A DNA stretch of 64,000 bases from CBDFNC01 sp965249895 (GCA_965249895.1 CBDFNC010000005.1:1426001-1490000), one strand, 5' to 3'; numbered from the stretch's first letter, positions 9,302 through 17,755 are shown. Notes: generated by a model from the letters alone, not told the origin. Numbers and translations: made by a program.

Positions 9302-9685
9302 TTACGAGTTGTTACTCTTGTTTGTACCAAATACATAACCTAGAAGAGCTGTTAAAGTTGGAAATAATACATTCAAAAGAATTAATTGTAGAGTATCAAA
9401 CCAAAACGCTCTAAAAGCTTCTTGGCTTGTAGTTAAATCTTGCACTAAAGTAGATATATTTTTAACCTTCTCACTGTCAAGTTCGGCCAACTTTTCGAAA
9501 GCAGTATTGAACTTTGTTTCACCCCAAAAGAATATACCTAATATAAGTAATAGAAAACCAACTAAAACCCATATTATCCCCCAAGTTAAAGAAACACCTG
9601 CTTTTTCTTTACCTGTTAATGATTCAACAGGTGCTTGACTTGGTGTAGTGTTTTGCATATTAGAAACATCTATATCGTTCCCCAT
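9302..9685 (-). CDS. Membrane protein of unknown function (antiparallel cassette gene)
   Basis: A 127-residue protein with two predicted membrane segments: GIIWVLVGFLLLILGIFFWG near 36-55 and LILLNVLFPTLTALLGYVFG near 101-120. A hydrophilic helical stretch lies between them. I do not recognise a family. It lies on the minus strand, opposite to the other cassettes, and 3 nt downstream of the gene at 9689-9931, with which it probably forms an operon. Together they fill one cassette between attC sites 4 and 5. Confidence 0.6.
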   Translation of the reverse strand: MGNDIDVSNMQNTTPSQAPVESLTGKEKAGVSLTWGIIWVLVGFLLLILGIFFWGETKFNTAFEKLAELDSEKVKNISTLVQDLTTSQEAFRAFWFDTLQLILLNVLFPTLTALLGYVFGTNKSNNS

Positions 9686-9688
9686 GCT

Positions 9689-9931
9689 CTAAGCTACTAC
9701 TTTAACGTTTGATAACTCAGGTATTACAAGGCGATGAGCATCTTTGCCATCCTTCTTGGTAGAAAGAACCATTCTGCCATGTTCGGCTTCATCGGATGCC
9801 CAATCTAATATAGTTAATGCTACTTTAGTAACATCTGTTGATTTTGATAAACCAAGGCGAGTTTGTAATTTTGCTAAAAATTCCGCATCAATATTAACTC
9901 TAACTTCAGTTTGTTTTTTTGCCTTTGCCAT
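9689..9931 (-). CDS. Small ribbon-helix-helix-like protein (antiparallel cassette gene)
   Basis: An 80-residue basic protein beginning MAKAKKQTEVRVNIDAEF, then LAKLQTRLGLSKSTDVTKVALTILDWASDEA. A beta strand followed by two helices is the pattern of ribbon-helix-helix DNA-binding proteins, such as antitoxin or Arc-like repressors. A TTTTTGGAGTTTTT stretch just upstream carries a good ribosome binding site. Cassette genes that run against the array usually have their own promoter, and many are toxin-antitoxin pairs. Whether this pair is one is unknown. Its partner is a two-helix membrane protein. Confidence 0.55.
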   Translation of the reverse strand: MAKAKKQTEVRVNIDAEFLAKLQTRLGLSKSTDVTKVALTILDWASDEAEHGRMVLSTKKDGKDAHRLVIPELSNVKVVA

Positions 9932-9984
9932 AAAAACTCCAAAAAATATCCGTTGATTCTCCGATTATAGTGTATAAAGTAAAA

Positions 9985-10083
9985 CCCAACAAGTCGTTTA
10001 AAAGGACAAAAAACAGTTGGCTTTTGCTCCTTCGTCGCTAATTTTAGCCAACAATTTTATTGCCTCTTAACGAGGCGTTAGCT
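9985..10083 (+). other. attC site 5
   Basis: A typical array attC: R'' CCCAACAAG, then AAACAGTTGGCT pairing with AGCCAACAATTTT, and R' GGCGTTAGCT. The inner loop TTTGCTCCTTCGTCGCT is shared almost exactly with sites 6 and 10, so these form one attC subfamily. Confidence 0.88.
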
Positions 10084-10097
10084 TTCAAGGGGGATAT

Positions 10098-10805
10098 TTG
10101 AAGAAAGTAATCATCGGGCTATCCATACTCTTTCTGTGTTGCATGTCTATAGGTGCGTTTTTTCAGCGTCATGCAATTGCTTGTGAATTGTTACCTTATT
10201 CCGGTACGGAAAAGTTGGTAGAGGAAATCTACATTGCGTCTGACACTGACACCGGGCTGGCTGATGGATTAAGTGAACTGGTAGCTCTAGCTAAGGTTCG
10301 TATTGGTAATGTATACGGCGCCCCCGAAGCCACACCAAGAATTATCCTTGCCTCGACCCCTGAAGCGGCCAAAAGTTGGGGAGCAAATACTACTGCTACC
10401 ATGCACCGCTCGCCCTGGCGTACTTGTATTGTTATTGGGCCAAACGGAAAAAACGTTGATGTTATTTCTCACGAATGGCTCCATTCGGAGATCCAAACAC
10501 GGGTAGGTTTTTGGCGCTTCTTAAAAGATGTTCCTGTTTGGTTTGATGAAGGAGCTGCATTGACTGTTGATCGTCGCGCGCCATTTTTGCTAAAAAATAT
10601 TGAGTTAAGCAGCGATGACGTCAGTGAAGTTCGTATGTTGGGTACTGGTAGAGAATTTTTTTCAGGGGATGTACACAAACATTACCAGGCATCACGTTTA
10701 GCAGTTGAACCCTTGATTGAGGCAAAGACCTTTTTTAATGACCTCGATCGGATCGGTAACGGAGAGAGTTTTAAGAAAGTCTTTTTGAAAGAAAACAAAA
10801 GCTAA
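10098..10805 (+). CDS. Secreted HExxH putative metallopeptidase
   Basis: A 235-residue protein from TTG 10098 with a strong ribosome binding site (AAGGGGG). The N-terminus is a signal or anchor sequence (KKVIIGLSILFLCCMSIGAFF). The zinc-site pattern is HEWLH at 125-129, followed by VWFDEGAA with Glu151 as possible third ligand; this HExxH plus DEGxA arrangement is typical of MA-clan peptidases. I cannot name the family. The stop codon TAA is shared with the attC R'' box, and intron copy 2 is inserted within it, keeping the stop intact. Cassette gene. Confidence 0.7.
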   Translation: MKKVIIGLSILFLCCMSIGAFFQRHAIACELLPYSGTEKLVEEIYIASDTDTGLADGLSELVALAKVRIGNVYGAPEATPRIILASTPEAAKSWGANTTATMHRSPWRTCIVIGPNGKNVDVISHEWLHSEIQTRVGFWRFLKDVPVWFDEGAALTVDRRAPFLLKNIELSSDDVSEVRMLGTGREFFSGDVHKHYQASRLAVEPLIEAKTFFNDLDRIGNGESFKKVFLKENKS

Positions 10806-10836
10806 TCGGGTAGCCGGAGGTATCTAGTACCCGAGA

Positions 10837-11052
10837 TCATAAGTCCGTGCAAATTTGCTCGTTATTTGTACGGCCGTTAATTTCTAGCGGGCTAACCCTT
10901 TTAAGCACCAGCGTGTTCTTATCTTCAATTGTCCACTCAAACTCTTCTCCTTTCTCCATGCTTAAGGCTTCAGCAATCGCTGCTGGCATATTGAGGTAAA
11001 AGGATTTATTAGTCGGTCTTTGTACTTTTTGTATTTTTACTTTGTAACCCAT
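10837..11052 (-). CDS. SpoVT/AbrB-like DNA-binding protein inside an IS
   Basis: A 71-residue protein beginning MGYKVKIQKVQRPTNKSFYLNMP, then AIAEALSMEKGEEFEWTIEDKNTLVLKR. This matches the swapped-hairpin AbrB fold (MazE, SpoVT, AbrB): a strand, a short helix, and the GEEFEW/LVLKR strands. The stop codon lies only 10 nt from the element A terminus, so the gene belongs to the IS. It is divergent from the transposase gene; a palindrome at 11086-11109 between the two is a likely operator. It may repress transposition. No toxin partner is seen beside it. Confidence 0.7.
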   Translation of the reverse strand: MGYKVKIQKVQRPTNKSFYLNMPAAIAEALSMEKGEEFEWTIEDKNTLVLKRVSPLEINGRTNNEQICTDL

Positions 11053-11085
11053 TGTCTTCCCAAAGCTGATTAGCTATCACACCAT

Positions 11086-11109
11086 AAATATAGTATATTA
11101 ACTATATTT
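11086..11109. promoter_or_regulatory. Palindrome between AbrB-like gene and transposase
   Basis: AAATATAGT, six bases, then ACTATATTT: a perfect 9-bp inverted repeat in the 120-bp divergent region of element A. AbrB/MazE-type proteins bind such A+T-rich palindromes near their own start. Function as operator is inferred from position and symmetry. Confidence 0.55.
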
Positions 11110-11283
11110 GGTTGGCGATGAATACCTTATTTCCTACGCAATATGCAAATGACATCACTACAACTATTTTATCAATGTTGCGATGTTACACCACCCCAGC
11201 CTGTATTCTGACTCGGTTAAAGGCTGTCTTGCTCATTAACGAGACCTTTAATATGAACAAAGTAGCCAGAGAATCGGGGGTTA

Positions 11284-12438
11284 AGTAGGTGAGCATAAGT
11301 TTTCAGAGCTGCTCCCTGTTTGTTTTTTATGCAGCGGTACAGATATTTTTGCGTTTTTTCACCGACTCCAGTATACATGCATCAATTTTCAACATCATGC
11401 GTGCGTACCAATCCGTGAAAGTAGTATGGCGCCTTACTGAGGCCGAACAAATTACCCTTAGAGAAGCTGTGGCTAATCACCCCAAACATCGTTGTAGAAT
11501 CCGGGCTCATGCCATCCTACTCAGCCATAAGAGATACGATATTAAGCAGCTAGCGGATATCTTCGATACCAGCTTGGAGACGCTTTCTAAATGGATCGAT
11601 TGCTGGGAAGAGTTCGGGATCTCAAGCCTTTATGACGCAAAGCGAACGGGGCGGCCCACTATTTATACGGATGAGGAGAAACAGCGCCTGAAAGAGCTTG
11701 TGGATGAGGAGCCTCATCAACTCAAGCGAGCCCAGTCCCTGATGGAGAAAGAAAGCGGCAAAAAAGCCAGCGTTTCAACGATTAAGCGAACGTTGAAAAA
11801 AAATTTAACTACAGCCATAAAAGAGCCAGACATTCACTCAAACTAAAGCGTGATGAAGAGGCGTTCCGAAAGTGTTACAACACCCTGAATAAATTTATAA
11901 AGCTTGAACAAGAGGGCGAGTTGGACCTCTATTATTTCGATGAATCAGGTTTCAGCCAAAAATCGAACTTACCTTACGCATGGAGCCCAGTCGGTGAGCC
12001 GTTTGCATTTCCTGCCTATTCGCATAGTAAGCGATTGAACGTACTTGGCTTTTTAAGCCGCCAAGGAAAGCTGGTTTACCACAGTACCGAAGGTCACGTT
12101 ACTACTGACACAGTCATCGAGGCGTTTGAAAATCTGATAGAAAATAAGCCACACACCGCAAAGAAAAAACTGACAGTCGTTTTTCTGGACAACGCATCTT
12201 TTCACCGCTCTGCGAAATTTAAAGAGAAATGCAGTGACTGGATAACAGAGGGTGTTTTGGTGCTGTATCTGCCAGCTTATTCGCCAGAGTTGAATATCAT
12301 AGAAATACTATGGCGGAAAATTAAGTATGAATGGCTTCCCACCTGCGCTTTTGAAACATTTGAAAATCTGACCAAGTGTGTAAAAAACATCCTGTCTAAT
12401 TATCCATCTAAATACAGAATAACTTTTACCTAGGCACT
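11284..12438 (+). mobile_element. IS630-family element B, 1155 bp
   Basis: Inserted in the element A transposase gene with a TA duplication (11282-11283 and 12439-12440). The ends are AGTAGGTGAGCATAAGTT and, on the other strand, AGTGCCTAGGTAAAAGTT, which match with one gap. It contains one transposase gene whose last codons reach the right terminus. Confidence 0.85.
11397..12433 (+). CDS. IS630-family transposase, needs a -1 frameshift
   Basis: Two overlapping frames make one transposase. The first (from ATG 11397, MRAYQSVKVVWRLTEAEQ) holds the helix-turn-helix domain. The second holds the DDE domain: LYYFDESGFS, VVFLDNASFH and YSPELNIIEILW. They are joined by a -1 shift at a run of eight A near 11804-11811, after which the frame reads NYSHKRARHS. 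Slippery A runs serve as frameshift or transcriptional slippage sites in several IS families, so the gene may be functional; a simple indel is the alternative. I cannot decide from sequence alone. Confidence 0.75.
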
Positions 12439-13599
12439 TAGTTGTGATTTCGTCATTAAGTGGAGGGACAGAGCTCGGTTGTTGTTTGCTGCCTGGCCCA
12501 CTGACTTGGTGAGCAAAAAAGACAAGCAAGGTTTCTTATGTAAAGCTTTCTCTGATTCGCCCAGAAGCGGGGCGCCGCTGACCTATACCGAAGAGCAGCT
12601 ATGTAATCTGATGGCTCTGGCGCTAAAAGAGCCGACCAAATGTGGAAGAGAAATTACTCATTGGACACATACAGAACTGGCCGATGAAGCGAATATACAA
12701 CAATTAGCCTCAGGGATATCAAAAAGCACTGTCGGACGTTTTCTCAGACAGGTCGATATCAGGCCACATCGCTCTACCTACTGGCTTAACCCCAAGGTTA
12801 AGGATGACGAGGAGTTTAAGAAGGAAGTCAATCATGTCTGTGATACCTATCATCAAGCCTCAATGCTGGCCGAGGAGAATGTTATCACTGTGTCAGTAGA
12901 TGAAAAAACAGGTATCCAGGCATTAGAGCGCATTTCGCCTGATAAGCCAACAAAACAAGGAATGATTGAAAAGCGGGAGTTTGAATATAAACGTCACGGA
13001 ACGCTCAGTCTGACGCCAAGTTTCAATATAGTGACTGGTCAGATAATGAATTATCGTATCGCTGAAACACGCAACGAGGTGGATTTCTGTGAGCATATAA
13101 AACAAACGGTGGCGACATCCCCGGAAAGTACCTGGGTGATAGTGACGGACCAATTGAATGTGCATAAGTCGGAAACGCTGGTTCGATTTGTCGCAGAACG
13201 TTGTGGCATAGATGAAGAGCTTGGCGTTAAGGGAAAATCAGGTATCCTCAAGGATACCGTGTCCAGGCAGCAATTTTTGAGTGATAAATCTCATCGCATC
13301 CGTTTTGTTTATACACCAAAGCACTGCTCATGGTTGAACCAGGTCGAGATTTGGTTTGGCATCTTATCGCGAAAGTTACTCAAGCGGGGAAACTTCACTA
13401 GCTTGGAGGATCTACGAGGGAAACTGACCCGGTTTATCAGCTATTTTAATAAACAGCTGGCGAAACCATTTAAATGGACTTACAAAGGGAAGGTATTGAC
13501 GGCCTGATCAAATAACCGCCATTTTTGAACGTATTTATGACCCGAGGTACTAGCCTCCAGCCCCCACACCACCCATCGTGCGGGTCCGCAATGGGCGGT

Positions 13600-14940
13600 T
13601 CATCTCTCGTAATGAATACTGATCCAAATGTCCTTCAGTGACACCAGACCTTGCGTAGCGAGGAACTCATTGCTAATTGCAATGTTAATTCCTTTTGTTT
13701 TAGAGCTACGGCACGGTCCTTTGCTGCTTATTCCACAGGAAATAGCCAGCCGTTCACTCACACCCAGTTTGATTAGACTTCTAACTTTGGTGCGAGGTTT
13801 TCGCCACTGTCGCCAGTAACACATGCGCAGCCTTCGCCGGATCCAATGGTCTAGATCTACCGTTAGTTGGTAGGCGTTAGCAATCAAGAAGTAATATCCC
13901 CAGCCGCGTAGAAATTGCGTGAGCTTATGAATTTGTCGTGTCATAGCGATTCCCCAATTTCGGTTGGTGAGCTCCCTTACTTTTGCTTTAAATAATTTCA
14001 AAGCATTTTTATGGATCTGCACTTTCCCGTATCGAAAGGTAAAGCCAAGAAACTTTGAGCCAGACACGGGGCCGACTCGACTTTTGGACTCATTAACTAC
14101 CAACTTCAAGCGCTGGGTTATATATGTGGATATTTCCTTTTTGACCTGTTTACCTTTGTCTTTGCTTTTCACCAAGATGATGATGTCATCGGCATAGCGA
14201 GCAAACTTAAGTTGCTTATAGGTTAGCTTTTTGTCCAACTCGTCTAATAAAATATTAGAGAGTAAAGGAGATAAAGGCCCCCCTTGTGGTACGCCTTTAT
14301 CCGAAGCAAACCAAAGACCCGTTTCAACCTCTGCAATACCTGCTCGTAGATACTTACCGAGCAGACGCATCAGCGCTTTGTCTTTGATTTTACGACCGAT
14401 ACGATTCATGAGCATGTCATGATCCACTTCATCAAAGAACTTTGATAGGTCAATATCAACAGCTGTTTTAAAACCTTGCTTTACACAAGATTGAACATGA
14501 TGAATTGCCTGGCTAGCTCTTTTCCCGGGCCGATATCCGTAGCTATGTGGTGAGAACTCAGGTTCAAAATAAGGGGCAATAACCTGAGCTATGGCTTGCT
14601 GGATCACTCTGTCGATGACAGCGGGGATCCCAAGCATTCGCTCACCACCATCCGGTTTGGGTATACAAACCCGTTTAACCGGAAGGGGTTGGTAGGTGCC
14701 CTCGAGCAGCTTTGATTTAATACCTTGCCAGTGTTTCATGGCGAAGTTGTCAAATTCATCGATGCTCATATTATCAATGCCCGGTGCGCCTTTATTGGCT
14801 TTAACATGTTTCCATGCCGTTGCCATGTTTTGGTCGCTGAGCGTTGAGGTCATTAAAGGGTATTCATTCAAGGTATTATTCACAGCTGGACGCTGGCAGT
14901 CACTATCACAACATGGTGATTCTTGTGCTTTCAAGTTCAA
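13600..14940 (-). CDS. ltrA: Group II intron reverse transcriptase/maturase, second copy
   Basis: 446 residues, nearly identical to 1817-3157. The differences I see are K for N before FARYADD, and Q for H in KGKQVKKE. All reverse transcriptase blocks and the YADD active site are present, with the X domain and no endonuclease domain. It lies in domain IV of intron copy 2. The gene is intact although its intron is interrupted downstream by element A, so it can still supply protein in trans. Confidence 0.93.
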   Translation of the reverse strand: MNLKAQESPCCDSDCQRPAVNNTLNEYPLMTSTLSDQNMATAWKHVKANKGAPGIDNMSIDEFDNFAMKHWQGIKSKLLEGTYQPLPVKRVCIPKPDGGERMLGIPAVIDRVIQQAIAQVIAPYFEPEFSPHSYGYRPGKRASQAIHHVQSCVKQGFKTAVDIDLSKFFDEVDHDMLMNRIGRKIKDKALMRLLGKYLRAGIAEVETGLWFASDKGVPQGGPLSPLLSNILLDELDKKLTYKQLKFARYADDIIILVKSKDKGKQVKKEISTYITQRLKLVVNESKSRVGPVSGSKFLGFTFRYGKVQIHKNALKLFKAKVRELTNRNWGIAMTRQIHKLTQFLRGWGYYFLIANAYQLTVDLDHWIRRRLRMCYWRQWRKPRTKVRSLIKLGVSERLAISCGISSKGPCRSSKTKGINIAISNEFLATQGLVSLKDIWISIHYER

Positions 14941-15536
14941 TTATGGTGTCTCCTTTGGATTAAGATGTTCAGGCCTTCACCATGTCCTGTCCATTACGAC
15001 AGGCGTTGGGCTACTATGCCGTCTGCTGACTTCTGATAAATCACTTCAGCAATTACTTGCCCAAGCGCTTCCCGGCTCACATTTGGTTTCTGCTTTTTCG
15101 CTCGCTGTAGGCGGCAGTAGCCAAAGCGCCGAGGGTTGTTCGACCAGTCCCTGCTGGTAACCTCCAAGCGTGAGCGCGGATGCGTGTTTATCAGATCTCC
15201 CCGGATAAGGTGCATGGACTTTCTCCGCACAAGGCTAGGCGCCCCCCTGCATTTACGGTGGCCATTAGATCACATGGCTTGCGGAAGGCCGCCCCCTTGT
15301 CTGTGCCAACTCACCTCTAACCTACGCCTCATATGTGGGGCTTGGGGGACGCCTAGTCTTCATCAGCTCACAGATTTGCCCGAAACGTCGGACCGAGCGC
15401 TTCCTCCAGACTATTTCTCACGATTTAGCCCTTGCCGTTCGCTAGTAGTTATCGTTTAATAACAGTATGTTATTTAAACGGTGATCTTCCTACAGAGGAC
15501 TTTCACCTCATTAGTTCATGCCCATGCCGGGCGTAC

Positions 15537-15631
15537 ACAAGCAAATTAATCAGGACAAATAACAGTTGGTTTTTGCTCCTTCGTCGCTTATTTTAACCAA
15601 CAATTTGTTGCCTCTTAACGAGGCGTTATAG
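15537..15631 (+). other. attC site 6 (interrupted by intron copy 2)
   Basis: Starts with ACAAG right after the intron and ends with R' GGCGTTATAG. The arms ACAGTTGGTT and AACCAACAATTT enclose the loop shared with site 5. It is the attC of the HExxH cassette. Confidence 0.85.
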
Positions 15632-15640
15632 GGCAATCGC

Positions 15641-16222
15641 ATGATTAAAGTTTTTAGCATTTGTCTGGCATTATTCTCGTTATCAGTTCTAGCTGATGAG
15701 AAGGTCTCTTGTTCTTATCAAAACAAGGAAAGCAGGGAGCTCGAGCCCACGGATCACTGCGGCTCTATATTAGAAAGTGGATTGCTCACACTCAGTAAAG
15801 ATATCGTCAATAACATTTCATGGAATAAGTATGGCCTTGATTGCGCTTATATTTACGGAACAAAAAACCAGAATGGCTGGTACTTTATTAATCAAAAGGG
15901 TCTAGGTCGAATATCCCCGTTTCTTCAGGATAATGACTGCGCGCCGTTTACCGAAGGCGTAGCTGTCGGTTTGTCTAAAGGAAAGGTAGTTTTTTACAAT
16001 CAAGCATTGGAGATCGTTGAGCGCACAGACTATACGTGGGCAAGTGGTTTCTATATGGAGGTTGCTAAGGTGTGTACAGGTAAGTTACATAAAGACTATG
16101 ACTCTCATGGCGAGCATTATCAGTATCAAGGTGGGGCTTGTGGATTTATTAATACAAGCTTTGAGGTTGTTGTCCCCATTGGTTATCCGTACGAAAGTAC
16201 TCCAAAACCAAAAACCCTATAA
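15641..16222 (+). CDS. Secreted WG-repeat-like protein
   Basis: 193 residues with a clear signal peptide (MIKVFSICLALFSLSVLA, cleavage probably before DEKVSC). The body has the WG/KWG-like pattern NGWYFINQKGLGRISPF, then FTEGVAVGLSKGKVVFYNQ, and GGACGFINTSFEVVVPIGY, as in proteins with WG beta repeats. Several cysteines are spread along it, in keeping with export. Function unknown. The stop TAA coincides with the attC R'' box, where ORF-less intron 3 is inserted. Confidence 0.65.
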   Translation: MIKVFSICLALFSLSVLADEKVSCSYQNKESRELEPTDHCGSILESGLLTLSKDIVNNISWNKYGLDCAYIYGTKNQNGWYFINQKGLGRISPFLQDNDCAPFTEGVAVGLSKGKVVFYNQALEIVERTDYTWASGFYMEVAKVCTGKLHKDYDSHGEHYQYQGGACGFINTSFEVVVPIGYPYESTPKPKTL

Positions 16223-17012
16223 TCGGGTAGCCGAGGGTCTCTAACCCTCAGCCCCCACAACACCCTGCACCGAAACGTCGGACCGGCGTCTCCGCACAGG
16301 GCGTTTCCCGAAGAGTTTGTAAAGTAAGTTGGCCGATTAGCTCCTACTTACCTCAATGCTGGCTACTGTATTATCAACGCCAATATCCCTAAAGCCCGGT
16401 CGGGTACAGAATAATTGAGTTGCACAGGCTCCTCACTGCTCTTCGGGTTCAGGTGGGGCGGCCTACCGCATTCACCGTGTCCCAACCATTACGAAGGAAA
16501 GTAAACATTTGGCTGTTTTCGCTAAAAAAAGAGTGCCGTCTGCTGACTTCTGCTTAATCACCCAATGAATTACTCCAATGGGCGCTATCGTTTTCATCGA
16601 TTCGCTCGTATTGGTTGATGAGGCCAAGCTGCTAGATAGACGATCGCATGTTAAGCAGATCCCGGAATGCCGTACCACCCCAGATAAGAACATTCGGGCC
16701 GGCCTTCCGGTTTCACTGCACAAGGCTAGGCCCCCCCCTGCATTTACGGTGGTCCTTAAATCACATGGCTTGCGGAAGGCCGCCCCCTTGTCTGTGCCAA
16801 CTCGCCTCGGACCTACGCCTCATATGGTGTTCTTGTTCATCAGCTCGCAGTTTTGCCCGAAACGTCGGACCGAGCGCTTCCTCCAGACCGCTCCTCACGG
16901 ATTGGCCCTTGCCATTCGCTAGTAGTTAACGTTTAATAATCAAATATTTATAAACGGTGATTCTTCTATAGAGGACTTACACCTCATTAGTTCATGCCCA
17001 TGCTGGGCGTAC
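16222..17012 (-). mobile_element. ORF-less group IIC-attC intron, copy 3
   Basis: 791 nt with the same ends as copies 1 and 2 (GTACGCCCAGCATGGGC to CTACCCGAT) and the same attC target. Domain IV has no reverse transcriptase, only about 170 nt of unrelated filler. Domain V has an extra module: CCGAAACGTCGGACCG (+ strand, 16270-16285) lies next to the bulge. The same 16-mer is in domain I at 16857-16872. Small open frames here are not genes. Confidence 0.85.
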
Positions 17013-17107
17013 ACAAGCACTTCATACGGAACAAAAACAGTTGGTTAGGTTCCGCTTCGCTACACATTTTAACCAACTATTTTTGTCCGCTTAAGTGAGC
17101 GTTAGTT
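17013..17107 (+). other. attC site 7 (interrupted by intron copy 3)
   Basis: ACAAG after the intron, arms AACAGTTGGTTA and TAACCAACTATTTTTG, loop GGTTCCGCTTCGCTACACA, and R' GCGTTAGTT. attC of the WG-repeat-like cassette. Confidence 0.85.
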
Positions 17108-17123
17108 TTACATCGGAGTATAT

Positions 17124-17747
17124 ATGAGTATCGAACTATGGTTTACATTTGTCGCAGCATCAACAGTATTGCTGCTTATACCAGGACCGACCATTCTTAC
17201 AGTAATTAGCTATTCTATGTCTCATGGATATAAAGCCAAGATACCTCTAATCTTAGCCGTTGCGCTTGGTGACTCTACAGCACTTGCTCTGTCTTTGCTT
17301 GGCTTGGGAGTTCTATTAGCTGAGTCGGCTTTTTGGTTCCAAGCAGTAAAGTGGGTTGGAGGTTTATATTTAATATTCTTAGGTATAAAGTTGTTTATGG
17401 CCGGCATTAAACCTACAGCTATCAGTAGAAGTGAAGATAAGGCATCTAGTTGGAAGCTATTTGTTAACACATATTTAGTTACGGCTTTGAACCCCAAAGG
17501 TATTATTTTCTTTGTTGCATTTTTACCTCAATTCATAAATACAAATATAGAAGTTACGGCCCAATTATGGGTTCTTGCAATTACATTTGTGGCATTAGCT
17601 ACAGTAAATGCAACAATGTACGCCGTATTCGCAGGTAAAGCTAAACAGGTCTTATCGTCACCAAAAACTCAACGTATATTTAATATTTGTGGCGGTTCAC
17701 TACTTTCAACTGCTGGGGTATGGGCGTTGTCAGCTAAGCAATCATAG
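17124..17747 (+). CDS. LysE-family amino acid exporter
   Basis: 207 residues, ATG 17124 with CGGAGT at the right distance. It has the RhtB/LysE signature: IPGPTILTVISYSMSHG near the start, ALGDSTALALSLLGLGVLL, FLGIKLFMAGI and TALNPKGIIFFVAFLPQF, with about six membrane segments. The family exports amino acids or homoserine lactones across the inner membrane; the substrate here cannot be told. It is a cassette gene ending just before ORF-less intron copy 4. Confidence 0.9.
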   Translation: MSIELWFTFVAASTVLLLIPGPTILTVISYSMSHGYKAKIPLILAVALGDSTALALSLLGLGVLLAESAFWFQAVKWVGGLYLIFLGIKLFMAGIKPTAISRSEDKASSWKLFVNTYLVTALNPKGIIFFVAFLPQFINTNIEVTAQLWVLAITFVALATVNATMYAVFAGKAKQVLSSPKTQRIFNICGGSLLSTAGVWALSAKQS

Positions 17748-17755
17748 TAAAACTA

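Larger units (their letters stand above)
11175..13507 (+). pseudogene. Transposase of element A, interrupted by element B
   Basis: The N-terminal 36 codons (11175-11282) end in ARESGV inside a helix-turn-helix, and the rest resumes at 12441 with SCDFVIKWRDRARLLFAAW. Deleting element B with one TA restores a single 391-residue frame. The C-terminal DDE region has VSVDEKTGIQ, VIVTDQLNVH and HCSWLNQVEIWF, and matches proteins annotated as IS630-family transposases. The interruption probably inactivates it. A 3' fragment of the same gene is at 55524-55870. Confidence 0.88.
10827..13550. mobile_element. IS630-like element A, itself split by IS630-like element B
   Basis: The termini are GTACCCGAGATCATAAGTCC and, on the other strand, GTACCTCGGGTCATAAATAC. 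A TA duplication flanks them (10825-10826 and 13551-13552) in a CTAG target, as expected for IS630. It contains a transposase gene on the + strand and an AbrB-like gene on the minus strand. Element B is inserted in the transposase gene. A 3' fragment of a second copy of element A lies at 55524-55913 and ends with the same terminus. Confidence 0.9.
10805..15536 (-). mobile_element. Group IIC-attC intron, copy 2 (ORF-containing, split by an IS)
   Basis: The same intron family as copy 1, inserted at TA|ACAAG of the attC. Without the IS630 elements it would be about 2.0 kb. The 3' end (CTACCCGAT) lies at 10805 and the 5' end (GTACGCCCGG) at 15536. An IS630-like element at 10827-13550 sits in the 3'-terminal helix after TATCTA. 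Domain V is normal. Domain I carries the 16-mer CCGAAACGTCGGACCG at 15380-15395, which copy 1 lacks but the ORF-less copies have. While the IS is present, correct splicing is unlikely. Confidence 0.88.

Noticed and set aside
10837..11052. AbrB-like gene as an antitoxin of a type II pair
   Set aside because: No toxin gene adjoins it; the space up to the transposase is non-coding, and its other side is the IS terminus.
16472..16929. Several overlapping 80-115 aa frames in the ORF-less introns (also at 18123-18462 and 28259-28628)
   Set aside because: They occur in two or more frames of the same intron DNA and are conserved only because the RNA is; no protein-like features.
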